Positions 8,317-15,451 of a DNA stretch of 37,156 bases are shown piece after piece. A program made the translations under genes and the position numbers. The notes beneath the pieces were generated by a model. That model was not told the origin of the DNA, made no database searches, and worked only from the letters and a program-made list of their open reading frames with translations. Source of the stretch: Desulfuromonas sp. (GTDB lineage Bacteria; Desulfobacterota; Desulfuromonadia; Desulfuromonadales; SZUA-401); contig PKUI01000131.1 of the NCBI GenBank assembly GCA_002869605.1, positions 1 through 37,156 of the forward strand. The letters are read 5' to 3'. The stretch's first letter is position 1. The number at the start of each line of letters is the position of its first letter.

Positions 8317-8742
8317 ATGGCCGCTAAAGTTCTGGTCCCGATCAACGGTTCCGATCTCTCGCAAGCAGTGATTGATGCGATCATCGCCAACCGCGAACGC
8401 TTCCCGGTCAACCTGACCCTGCTGCACGTCATCAACACCCACAAACTCGCCTACCGCATGATCCCCGATTTCCAACTCGAGATGATCCAGCAACGTGCCG
8501 AGCAGGCCGGCAACGCCCTGCTCGCCGAAGCCCAGGAGAAGCTGGTGATGGCCGGCATCAGCACCGTCAGCCGGCTTGAGACCGGCGACCCACGCGAGCT
8601 GATCGGCACGATCGCTAACGAAGAGACGTTTGACCTGCTGATCATCGGCCGTCACGGCATCGGTGAGATTCGCGACGTGCTGTTCGGCGATGTCGCCAAC
8701 CATGTGCTGCACAAGGTCACCATCCCGGTACTGCTGATCTAG
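8317..8742 (+). CDS. Universal stress protein (UspA family) linked to the TRAP transporter
   Basis: 141 residues, a single Usp domain: VLVPINGSDLSQAVIDA at the N-terminus (first strand and nucleotide pocket), a Gly-rich segment LLIIGRHGIGEIRDVLFGDVANHVLHK matching the ATP-binding G-2x-G-9x-G-(S/N) signature in spaced form, and the terminal strand TIPVLLI. GAGGAG lies 10 bases before the ATG. UspA proteins encoded with TRAP systems are known, for example TeaD with the Halomonas ectoine transporter TeaABC, where TeaD restrains uptake. A similar control role here is inferred from position only. Confidence 0.88.
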   Translation: MAAKVLVPINGSDLSQAVIDAIIANRERFPVNLTLLHVINTHKLAYRMIPDFQLEMIQQRAEQAGNALLAEAQEKLVMAGISTVSRLETGDPRELIGTIANEETFDLLIIGRHGIGEIRDVLFGDVANHVLHKVTIPVLLI

Positions 8743-8774
8743 CCGTTCAGCCAGCCTCAAGGGGAACAAAAGAC

Positions 8775-8803
8775 TTGCACCGCACGACACATTCAAGTAT
8801 ATT
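8775..8803 (+). promoter_or_regulatory. Predicted sigma-70 promoter for the mini-protein at 8830
   Basis: TTGCAC at 8775-8780, a 17-base spacer and TATATT at 8798-8803. It gives the small gene at 8830 its own transcript with a short leader containing AAAGGAG at 8817-8823. Confidence 0.6.
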
Positions 8804-8829
8804 GATTTTAACATATAAAGGAGTGCGCC

Positions 8830-8976
8830 ATGAAAGATGTCCTGATGATGCTCGGGATCGTCGCGGTATGGTACGTAATCAACCGCTGGATCCTGCCGAA
8901 AATGGGGGTACAGACCTGAATGTCCGACGCCTGTAAACTTCCCGTGCGGAAGGACAAAAAAGAAAAAAAGCGATGA
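8830..8976 (+). CDS. Candidate membrane-anchored mini selenoprotein (in-frame TGA at 8917-8919)
   Basis: Read conventionally this is a 29-residue peptide ending at the TGA at 8917-8919. Read through the TGA, the frame continues 18 more codons to a TGA at 8974-8976, giving 48 residues. The start is well defined: AAAGGAG at 8817-8823, 6 bases before the ATG, and a good promoter upstream. Residues 5-22 form one membrane helix (LMMLGIVAVWYVINRWIL), then PKMGVQT, Sec30, MSDAC with Cys35, and a Lys-rich tail. Sec30 and Cys35 make a UxxxxC pair that could be redox-active on the cytoplasmic side if the Lys tail stays inside. A hairpin 18 bases after the TGA fits a bacterial SECIS. I have an unverified memory of similar mini-proteins with Cys at this place in Geobacter relatives. 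If the TGA is a stop, it is a 29-residue membrane peptide. Confidence 0.6.
8938..8952 (+). promoter_or_regulatory. SECIS-like hairpin downstream of the in-frame TGA
   Basis: Perfect 5-bp stem CTTCC (8938-8942) and GGAAG (8948-8952) around the loop CGTGC. The loop starts 23 bases after the TGA and has a G as its second base. Bacterial SECIS elements lie inside the coding frame with the apical loop about 16-37 bases from the TGA and a G among the first loop bases, so both rules are met. An outer GTCC (8922-8925) could also pair with GGAC (8952-8955). Confidence 0.5.
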
Positions 8977-8978
8977 AA

Positions 8979-9011
8979 TACTAGGTGTTTGATTAATTCG
9001 ACCACCTAGTA
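8979..9011. repeat. Inverted repeat at the left edge of the AT-rich block
   Basis: TACTAGGTG at 8979-8987 and CACCTAGTA at 9003-9011, a perfect 9-bp pair around a 15-base loop. It follows the mini-protein stop by 2 bases but lacks a T-run on the plus strand, so it may be a weak terminator or a protein site. The rest of 9012-9262 holds no gene that I can support. Confidence 0.5.
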
Positions 9012-9262
9012 GTCACACCACGGGTCACACCTTTAGACCCAGCAACATTTTTCAACTTCACCCAATCCACCCTCTACACGCTAAAAACTAAAAAGACCCA
9101 TCGCAATCACCATGCAACAGGTCTCCATTAACGCCCAAGGAGGATACGGGTCCATTTATAAGTGGCTGAAATCACGGTCTTAAATTCTTGAGTTTTGACA
9201 AATGTGCACAACTTTGTGTGCGACCTGCACTCGGGCGAGAAGTTTGTTTAATTTGGAAATCA

Positions 9263-9844
9263 CTACATCAAATCAAAAAGCATCTTCTTATCTTTTGACA
9301 GTGCCCTTTCGAATTCAATTAGACAATTCGCCAATGAATTGAATTGGCTCCCCTTATAACCGTAATAAACGTCCTGCTTGACTACTCTAACGAAACAGCC
9401 TTGAATCTGAGCCCCCTCAATAGAATCAACCGTTGAATACCTTGCCTCGCGGCCGAACGCCCTAGTGGCCTTGCCCGCACCTATAGTTTCATCAAAATCC
9501 AATAAATGAACTTTGGCCTTCTTTGTATTATAGGTAGATCGAATATCTCGCATACCTCCAGATGAACAAGACGCCTCACTCTGCTGGCTATTTTCGAATT
9601 CATGACAGAGGTACGCAGCTCCTGTTTTATCAAAACTGAAAACACCAAAACTGACCTGGGAACCCATATAAGTACTTATATTGTAGCCTGGGGCTACAAG
9701 AGAATTCTCACAAACATAATATGCTTGAAAGCCTTTAGACGTCGTTTCGATATCGCGCGAGAGACAGCCCGCTGAGGACCAGGTTGCTCCTGTGCACAAT
9801 ACAAATACAACTATTATGTTTATGCAGATACCTCTAAAAGTCAT
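9263..9844 (-). CDS. Exported Cys-containing protein of unknown function, last gene of envelope operon
   Basis: 193 residues from the ATG at 9842-9844, which overlaps the end of the preceding gene by 11 bases; a much longer reading from 10012 would run inside that gene and is rejected. Signal sequence MTFRGICINIIVVFVLCTG followed by ATWSSAGCLSRD; lipidation at that Cys is possible but the lipobox is poor. The mature part has several Cys (YVCENS, YLCHEF, SCSSGG, GCFVRV, NCLIEF) compatible with disulphides. I do not recognise the family. Position and coupling suggest it works with the LPP20-like protein encoded just before it. Confidence 0.75.
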   Translation of the reverse strand: MTFRGICINIIVVFVLCTGATWSSAGCLSRDIETTSKGFQAYYVCENSLVAPGYNISTYMGSQVSFGVFSFDKTGAAYLCHEFENSQQSEASCSSGGMRDIRSTYNTKKAKVHLLDFDETIGAGKATRAFGREARYSTVDSIEGAQIQGCFVRVVKQDVYYGYKGSQFNSLANCLIEFERALSKDKKMLFDLM

Positions 9845-10475
9845 CGGCCATTGAACTCTTTTTCCGATACCCACTGGAAGAAGGTGCTGCAGTCTTACCA
9901 CTGCCACCAGAGCTTGATGAGCCTTGTTTGCCTCTAGCAACCTCTTCATTGATTTTCTGACGAGTATCAGCTGCCATCTCAGAAAGCTCAGGCTTCCACC
10001 CCATTCGCACAATCACAATTTTTTGTGCGGGATCCATGCATTCATCTAACTTAATAACTCCGGATAGTACTGCCTGTGCATTACTCTGAATTTGGTCAAC
10101 AACTCTGTTAATCTCTTCGGCACTACCAGACATCTGACCAGATTCATCAGTAACAGTTTTTGTCTCCATCAGATAATCCGAAAGTGTACCCGCCTTGATC
10201 TGCTCTTCCATAAAATTTGCAAAATCTCTTTTACCTTTCATTTCAGCCTGTTTTCTGGCCGCACTTACAAGGCTGGGTTTAGGGGCCAAGAAAGAACTGA
10301 TTCCATACATGGAGAGCGAACGTAAACTCCCATCATCATTAAGTCGAGGCACAACACCTTCTATGGCCTCAGATTCTGCTATCATTTGATCACAGTTTGC
10401 AAAGCAATCACTCACCGGGATCAGAAGGAAGCATAGTAGTGCAGGAACGATAGTAAATTTACCAATCCTCTTCAT
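9834..10475 (-). CDS. Exported LPP20-like protein, short paralogue of the next gene's N-terminus
   Basis: 213 residues. The ATG at 10473-10475 has GGAGG 6 bases upstream and gives a signal peptide (MKRIGKFTIVPALLCFLLIP... CFA). The mature protein starts NCDQMIAESEAIEGVVP and runs to VRMGWKPELSEMA, aligning without major gaps to residues about 29-190 of the 503-residue protein encoded immediately upstream (close to two-thirds identical by eye). The tail is a low-complexity Gly/Ser-rich segment ending in Lys and Asp residues. The motif VIVRMGWKP at the domain end resembles LPP20-family surface proteins. It overlaps the upstream gene by 17 bases and the downstream gene by 11. Confidence 0.8.
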   Translation of the reverse strand: MKRIGKFTIVPALLCFLLIPVSDCFANCDQMIAESEAIEGVVPRLNDDGSLRSLSMYGISSFLAPKPSLVSAARKQAEMKGKRDFANFMEEQIKAGTLSDYLMETKTVTDESGQMSGSAEEINRVVDQIQSNAQAVLSGVIKLDECMDPAQKIVIVRMGWKPELSEMAADTRQKINEEVARGKQGSSSSGGSGKTAAPSSSGYRKKSSMADDF

Positions 10476-11970
10476 GTTTTTCCTCCAATGCTTTGAATTT
10501 ATCATTCGCTTCTTTGGAAGCTTTTTGACGCTGACTATCATCTGAAACGAAACGTGAAGACCTTCCTCCTGACCCTCTCAAGACTCTTGCAGAGATCCTC
10601 TCTGCTACTTTGGCAGCATAATCGTTAATCGTTGGATTATTTACTCTCTGCTTCTTAAAAGAAATCGTATCGCTAACAAGCACCTTCGTTGTGGCTGGAT
10701 CAAGTAACTTCAAAGACATTTCTGCGTTTAGAATGCCTCTTTTGATCTCTCTATCACCGACCTTCCTTGATGATATCTCGGGAGCGAAAGAGATAACCTC
10801 CGTGATTACCAACAAGTCGGCACCCGCATGATTACCTAAACGCGCCATATCTTCAATACTTGCATTACTTGAAGCAATAAAATTTATCTCTTTCATGGTG
10901 TCGGAGAGGTACTCTCGATCGAGCATGTTATATGACCCTGAAGAACTCAGCTTCGACTCGATAGCGGATTGTACCCTGTCAGCAAACTCATCAACATTCT
11001 GGCTTGTTGCGACCTTGGGCTTTAATACAATCAGCGACTTTTTAGACTTATCAATACCGCTATCATATTTCGCCAGATTAACCTTCATAGACACAACAAC
11101 GGCTGAAGAGGTGTCATTCTTCGACAGAATTTCATAAGACTTAATCGTACCTTGTGTTTTACTTTTGCTCCGATCTGTCTGACTACTAGTTTCAACTGCA
11201 ACACCCAGCGAAACATCACCTGAAACTTCCAAAGTATGCGTTGCCTGGTCAATCTCAATTTCGGACTCTAAACGTTCACCAAATACCTGGCTTATAGCTT
11301 GCCTAAGCCCTCCCCTAACGGCTTCATTGATATCAGCTCCATATCCCTCAACAACGACTGTAACTACCTTGATGCTGCTACCAGAGTCGATTGCACTAAC
11401 AGATTCAGATGATGGATTTTGACCTTTGGAGGGGTGGGTCATGTCCTGCGATGCCTTAGCTGCAATTTGTGACATCTGAGGCTTCCAGCCCATGCGAACT
11501 AAAACATAATTCCCTGATGTATCAACACACTCATCAAGCTTTACAATCCCTGAAAGTACGGCTTGTGTGTTACTACCAACTTCATCAACAACACTATTGA
11601 TTTCTGCTGCACTTCCCGATGTTTCCCCATTCGCATTTGTAACAGTGTTGGTTTCCATTAAATAGGAAGACAACGTACCTGCTGCTAATTTTTCATTGAG
11701 AAAATTTGCAAAGTCTCTCTTAGCTTTCATCTCAGCTTGTTTTCTAGCCGTACTAATAAGGCTTCGCTTTGGCGTTAAAAAACTTCCCTCACCATACATT
11801 GATAAGGACTTTAGCGTCCCGTCACTATTGAACTTAGGAACAATCCCTTCAATTGCCTCAGACTCTGACTCCATTTCGGAACATTCTCCAGCGAAACTAA
11901 TAGCTGGTGTACACAAGAGTAGAATCATAGCTAGCATCAAAATATGGACAACGGATAACCTGATCAGCAT
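10459..11970 (-). CDS. Exported multidomain protein: LPP20-like N-terminus plus FlgT/CsgG-like C-terminus
   Basis: 503 residues; ATG at 11968-11970, with GGGGAC upstream. Signal peptide MLIRLSVVHILMLAMILLLCTPAISFA. Residues about 29-190 form the LPP20-like domain shared with the next gene. A linker leads to a segment at about 210-320 (VVVEGYGADINEAVRGGLRQ, then AISQVFGERLESEI) that looks like the FlgT N-terminal domain, and residues about 325-480 (KSLIVLKPKVATSQNVDEFA, MLDREYLSDTMKEI, GADLLVITEVISF) resemble the nucleotide-fold-like domain of CsgG/LpoB/FlgT proteins. The C-terminus is charged (KALEEKHEEDW). Such proteins build periplasmic or outer-membrane-associated rings or secretion gates; that function here is inference. 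A hairpin terminator precedes the gene. Confidence 0.82.
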   Translation of the reverse strand: MLIRLSVVHILMLAMILLLCTPAISFAGECSEMESESEAIEGIVPKFNSDGTLKSLSMYGEGSFLTPKRSLISTARKQAEMKAKRDFANFLNEKLAAGTLSSYLMETNTVTNANGETSGSAAEINSVVDEVGSNTQAVLSGIVKLDECVDTSGNYVLVRMGWKPQMSQIAAKASQDMTHPSKGQNPSSESVSAIDSGSSIKVVTVVVEGYGADINEAVRGGLRQAISQVFGERLESEIEIDQATHTLEVSGDVSLGVAVETSSQTDRSKSKTQGTIKSYEILSKNDTSSAVVVSMKVNLAKYDSGIDKSKKSLIVLKPKVATSQNVDEFADRVQSAIESKLSSSGSYNMLDREYLSDTMKEINFIASSNASIEDMARLGNHAGADLLVITEVISFAPEISSRKVGDREIKRGILNAEMSLKLLDPATTKVLVSDTISFKKQRVNNPTINDYAAKVAERISARVLRGSGGRSSRFVSDDSQRQKASKEANDKFKALEEKHEEDW

Positions 11971-11979
11971 GTACGTCCC

Positions 11980-12018
11980 CTTTTTTAAAAACAAGGGCAC
12001 CTGAAAAAACAGGTGCCC
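11980..12018 (-). terminator. Intrinsic terminator/attenuator inside the envelope operon
   Basis: Minus-strand stem of 9 perfect pairs (11995-12003 with 12010-12018; GGGCACCTG/CAGGTGCCC, six-base loop) followed by TTGTTTTT. It lies between the 221-residue exported protein (ends 12035) and the 503-residue protein (starts 11970), so the upstream four genes should be made in excess over the downstream three. Confidence 0.8.
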
Positions 12019-12034
12019 TATAAACGAACTTAAC

Positions 12035-12700
12035 TTACATGGTAAGTGTACCCATTAACTTGGACTTTTTCTTTTCGGGGTACTTAATATCTTTGGCAGT
12101 CGCAATGTCAAAAATCTTAGGAGCAGTTTGTGCAAGACTTGTAGCACCCTTTGTTGCGGCAGGCACAGCTTTGATCAGCCCGAGGAATTTAGGTTTCTGC
12201 ATAGCGGGAGCATCCTTAGCCTGACCAAAAAGACTCTTTGCATCTTTCAGCCCCAAAGCGTACTTGATACTACCATCAAGGTATTTACCCATAGCGTCAT
12301 TAGCGATGGCCTTTTGCTCTTCGGTCAAAGTTTCTACACCTTCGAGCTTCTCAACGACCTTTTGAGCAACTTCGTCACTTGATTTTTGGCTCTCACCAAA
12401 TTCACCACATGAGGAGGATCCACACTCTTTTACCTTCTCTGCCTGACCTCTAAGTGTTGCGGCCTCATCTTTAAGGTCAACAATCTCCGCCAACATAGCC
12501 ACACCTTCAGACAGCTCAGCTTGACCAGTGTAGAGATTAACTAAAGCCGCTTTTGTCTGGTCCTCCAACTTTCCCCAGTCAGTACCGCTAGAAGAGCCAC
12601 CACCGAGACCAGGGACGCCAAATGCCAGAGCACTAGAAACTTGACCAACAACTAAAAGAGCCAGTGCACTTACAACAACCATCAACTTTTGAACCTTCAT
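12035..12700 (-). CDS. Exported helical protein of unknown function
   Basis: 221 residues. The ATG at 12698-12700 has AAAGGAG upstream (9-base spacing). Signal peptide MKVQKLMVVVSALALLVVGQ... ending SSALA, then a Gly/Ser-rich start to the mature chain (FGVPGLGGGSSSG). The rest is rich in Ala, Lys, Glu and Leu and predicted mostly helical, with one Cys pair (KECGSSSCGEF) that may form a disulphide. No membrane anchor or lipobox. I do not recognise the family. The downstream terminator suggests it is the most abundant product of the operon, possibly a structural component. Confidence 0.78.
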   Translation of the reverse strand: MKVQKLMVVVSALALLVVGQVSSALAFGVPGLGGGSSSGTDWGKLEDQTKAALVNLYTGQAELSEGVAMLAEIVDLKDEAATLRGQAEKVKECGSSSCGEFGESQKSSDEVAQKVVEKLEGVETLTEEQKAIANDAMGKYLDGSIKYALGLKDAKSLFGQAKDAPAMQKPKFLGLIKAVPAATKGATSLAQTAPKIFDIATAKDIKYPEKKKSKLMGTLTM

Positions 12701-12729
12701 CTGTATATTCTCCTTTTGTTTTTGAAGTC

Positions 12730-13809
12730 CTAATGAACTTCTTTTTCTTGCAGTTTTGCAATAACTGTATTTAGTGCGAAATCTGCAGCCTTGATTACAG
12801 CTTCCTGCTCTGCAGCTATTTCATTTTCATGCATTGCGGTAAATGTCGTATTTCTTACCGAAGCGACCTTTCGTGCACGACCGTCGGAAATTCTCCAAAC
12901 GTTATAGGAAACATTGGAATCAACTGCCCTTAAGCCTGAAGAATCATCCACTCGATGACCCGTTAAAGTCACCTCGCCCATGCCGAAATAGGACCAACCA
13001 CAATCTATGGCTGAGTTCCGAATTGTTTTAATCATTCGGCTATTCATCTTTGCGTTCCCCTTGAACTCTTCATAGACTTCTTCAATAAAAGGTGCACCAC
13101 AATCTGTTAACTCATCGTATTCAAGGGGGGCATATCCAGCGTCACCAAGACGTTCTGACACAACATCTGCAAGCGAGTAGTTGTAGTCTTCATTGATTTC
13201 ATAATTGGTTTGAGCCCTTTTTCGTGTTGTGCTACCACCAGACTCTTTTACATTCATGTCTTTCGTGTTAACCGCATCAACGCTTCCGCTGTCTGAACTA
13301 CCAGTTGTTTCCTCGATCACACTGGATGACTCACTTCGAGTAACATCAACCCTTCTCGCATCGTAATTCTTTTGCGATGTTTGAACACGAGCCAGAAATA
13401 GTGAACCAAAATCAGAAGCATCCATGTAATCCGTACTACCCATCGCGGAATTACGAGTAAATACTTCATCTACCGCCATGTCGTTTATTTCAGCTCTAAT
13501 CGCGACAAAATAACGATCCTTCTTTTTGTCACGTTTCTCACCTTCAATTCGAAAACTCATATAGTCGTCAAGGTTGTTCAGGAACTGTGTTTTGAGTAAT
13601 TTCTGATACGTTGACATACGCGCACGTGGAAACTTTTTTGTAAATTGTTCCCATGCATCCAATTTTGCTTTTTGAAGAGCTTCTTCTTTCACCTCATCAT
13701 TGAACCACTTGTAATCTACGAACCCTGTCCCGCGTACTTCTGCAGCAAAGCTCGTAGTCGCAAAAAAAGACACAACTAACACCAGCAGTAAAATTGATTT
13801 AGTTCGCAA
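12730..13809 (-). CDS. Exported FlgT/LPP20-like protein of unknown function, TTG start
   Basis: 359 residues. The start codon is TTG (minus strand, 13809-13807), supported by AGGAGG five bases upstream and by the signal peptide MRTKSILLLVLVVSFFATTSFA that begins there. The mature chain opens with VRGTGFVDYKWFNDEVKEEA and ALQKAKLDAWEQF, the pattern of FlgT-N/LPP20-type domains (conserved Gly then a helix of paired Ala residues). A Ser/Thr/Gly-rich linker spans about residues 155-200. The C-terminal domain (about 205-355) includes SERLGDAGYAPLEYDEL and ends in a helix. It shares general architecture with the 503-residue protein but not close sequence similarity. Role unknown, expected in the periplasm. 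Confidence 0.78.
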   Translation of the reverse strand: MRTKSILLLVLVVSFFATTSFAAEVRGTGFVDYKWFNDEVKEEALQKAKLDAWEQFTKKFPRARMSTYQKLLKTQFLNNLDDYMSFRIEGEKRDKKKDRYFVAIRAEINDMAVDEVFTRNSAMGSTDYMDASDFGSLFLARVQTSQKNYDARRVDVTRSESSSVIEETTGSSDSGSVDAVNTKDMNVKESGGSTTRKRAQTNYEINEDYNYSLADVVSERLGDAGYAPLEYDELTDCGAPFIEEVYEEFKGNAKMNSRMIKTIRNSAIDCGWSYFGMGEVTLTGHRVDDSSGLRAVDSNVSYNVWRISDGRARKVASVRNTTFTAMHENEIAAEQEAVIKAADFALNTVIAKLQEKEVH

Positions 13810-13831
13810 CGTACCCTCCTAGATTTTATTG

Positions 13832-15001
13832 TTAAAACATTGCTTCCTTGAACAGTTCGGAAGCTTCCTCAATGGACTTCCTTGCTTGTTTCGAATCCAA
13901 GGCTTTTTCACCAAGCCAATCTTTGTCAATCTCGTTAAATTGGTTGGCCACTCCTTCAAGGAGACCCATCATTAGCTTTTGAAATTCAACATAATCTTCC
14001 AGGGTCACACCTGTATCGACATAGCAGCAGTTCACGTTTCTAAAACCAACCTTGGCAAGTTCTTCCTCAGCTCCCTTAAATCTTCTATCTTCGACTGCAA
14101 CTGATAGAAGTCCTCCCCAGCACAAGCAATCTGTCGATTTATTCTCAGGCTCATTTTGATAAACGAGTTTGTGAACACGTAAATCGATTGTGAACCCAGG
14201 CTCCGGGAGAATAAGTGTTCGATCACCTGAAGGAAGTCTCGTTGCAATTTTATTTCCTACAACATGGCCAACTTTGTTCGGAATGACAGCGATACCACTT
14301 GATCCGGACAACCTGTTTTCGAAAAAAGTAGAAAGAAAATATTTGAAGATATCCAGGTCTTCGGAAGCAGCCACTGCGGAGTGAACGTCTTCATCTACAG
14401 TAAAACTATTAACCTGGATAAATTGCGACGGCAGTGTAGACAAATTAACGTTTTTAAGACGTGAGACCATCTCAGAGAAAAAATTTAAATCGAGCTCATC
14501 ACTACTCAGCATTGCTTTAAATATTTTGTGCTGCTCGTTTTGATCGGGGATAGACTGGTAAACGTTTGTATATCTAGTAATTAAAGGAGTTGTAGCAATG
14601 AGTTTATTGGATTCTAGATTGAAAAATATTGCGGCGCCAGATAGCGAAAAATTGCCTATATATTCTGTTTTCCCATCCACTACAAGCTTTTCATATGCAA
14701 CAGTTTCACCAGTAAAAGTGATTGCCAAAGCAATTTTATCTAATGACTCTTCTTCTATCTGCCCTAGCTTAAGCTCAAAAGGATATTGCTCTGAGGTTAC
14801 AATTCGTTCTCTAGCCCATGCCTGGATGGGGTTACCTTCAAGCTCATATATTTTGCTAGTAGAAGGGTAGTACCTGTTTCTATCTCCCCAATCTCCAGAG
14901 AAGCCAACGCCAGCCCAGACAACCTTTGTATCAAAAGCTAAAACGCTGCAGGGGAAACTAATCAGTAGAATTGTCAGAACAATTTGCGCCATAAATTTCA
15001 T
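13832..15001 (-). CDS. Exported protein of unknown function
   Basis: 389 residues; ATG at 14999-15001, with AAGG 8 bases upstream. Signal peptide MKFMAQIVLTILLISFPCSVLAF. The mature chain begins VVWAGVGFSGDWGDRNRYYP and contains mixed beta/alpha sequence without repeats. Cys residues cluster near TDCLCWGG and NVNCCYVDTG (about residues 290-325), and the C-terminus is helical and charged. I do not recognise any family. It is the second gene of the riboswitch-led operon, 28 bases after the small lipoprotein gene. Confidence 0.75.
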   Translation of the reverse strand: MKFMAQIVLTILLISFPCSVLAFDTKVVWAGVGFSGDWGDRNRYYPSTSKIYELEGNPIQAWARERIVTSEQYPFELKLGQIEEESLDKIALAITFTGETVAYEKLVVDGKTEYIGNFSLSGAAIFFNLESNKLIATTPLITRYTNVYQSIPDQNEQHKIFKAMLSSDELDLNFFSEMVSRLKNVNLSTLPSQFIQVNSFTVDEDVHSAVAASEDLDIFKYFLSTFFENRLSGSSGIAVIPNKVGHVVGNKIATRLPSGDRTLILPEPGFTIDLRVHKLVYQNEPENKSTDCLCWGGLLSVAVEDRRFKGAEEELAKVGFRNVNCCYVDTGVTLEDYVEFQKLMMGLLEGVANQFNEIDKDWLGEKALDSKQARKSIEEASELFKEAMF

Positions 15002-15029
15002 TACTTAAACCTTATCAATCTGTTGTTAT

Positions 15030-15284
15030 TCACTCGCAGAGAAAAGAAGTTTCACAACGTTTCGCATCACAGAAAGTTTTGCCATAGACTGCTTTCTTGT
15101 CTACAAAAGCACAGTGTTCATTAGCTGCTTCCTCTACAGTTTCCCTTGCATCTTCTGTGACTGCATATGTGTAACGAACCATAGAATCTGTTTGCAGAAG
15201 TGTTTCGTATTGGGGGCCAGCACAAGCAGTCAGAAAAATAAGTGTCATAAAAACGATTAGTTTTAAAATTAATTTTTGGTGCAT
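15030..15284 (-). CDS. Small lipoprotein, first gene of riboswitch-controlled operon
   Basis: 84 residues; ATG at 15282-15284 with AGGAGG five bases upstream. Signal MHQKLILKLIVFMTLIFLTAC with a good lipobox (LTAC, lipidation at Cys21). The mature part of about 64 residues has four further Cys (EHCAFV, KTFCDA, KRCETS, FLCE) that could form two disulphides. No known family recognised. It lies 28 bases downstream of the leader terminator and is therefore the first gene whose expression the riboswitch would decide. Confidence 0.8.
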   Translation of the reverse strand: MHQKLILKLIVFMTLIFLTACAGPQYETLLQTDSMVRYTYAVTEDARETVEEAANEHCAFVDKKAVYGKTFCDAKRCETSFLCE

Positions 15285-15312
15285 TACGTCCTCCTACAAG
15301 CAATTCTAAGAT

Positions 15313-15351
15313 AAAAATAAAAAACACCCGTTCACAATAGAAGGCGGGTGT
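15313..15351 (-). terminator. Leader terminator (expression platform of the riboswitch)
   Basis: On the minus strand ACACCCG (15351-15345) pairs with CGGGTGT (15330-15324) around a 14-base loop, followed by a run of T with one A to 15313. It sits between the aptamer and the first gene, where ligand binding could change the choice between termination and read-through. Confidence 0.8.
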
Positions 15352-15367
15352 CGTAAAAGTGTACAAC

Positions 15368-15451
15368 ACTCTCTTCGGCGGCTCAGCCATCTCTATGAGA
15401 TCTGTAGCTCTGCGTCCCTTGATCACTCAAGGTTTGCTCTTATCGGAGAGT
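15368..15451 (-). promoter_or_regulatory. GEMM-I class riboswitch, A20 variant (predicted 3',3'-cGAMP sensing)
   Basis: Minus-strand RNA. P1: ACTCTC (15451-15446) with GAGAGT (15373-15368). Core AGAGCAAACC (15440-15431) then the helix CCTTGA-GTGA-TCAAGG, closed by a GNRA tetraloop, then GGGACGCA (15418-15411) and a third helix ATCTC/GAGAT with the receptor strand GGCTGAGCCGCC. This reproduces the c-di-GMP-I (GEMM) order AAACC, GNRA hairpin, GGGACGCA, receptor helix. The base matching G20 of the Vibrio Vc2 aptamer (second base before the C of GCAAACC) is A. Established work on Geobacter GEMM-Ib shows A20 favours 3',3'-cGAMP over c-di-GMP. Ligand choice here is inferred from that base. Confidence 0.85.

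Noticed and set aside
9112..9183. Short plus-strand ORF (MQQVSINAQGGYGSIYKWLK...)
   Set aside because: 23 codons without a ribosome-binding site or promoter in place; not distinguishable from chance.
9185..9240. TTGACA near 9195 followed by GCACA/TGTGC arms as a promoter-operator
   Set aside because: No plausible -10 and no plus-strand gene downstream; the neighbouring gene runs on the other strand.
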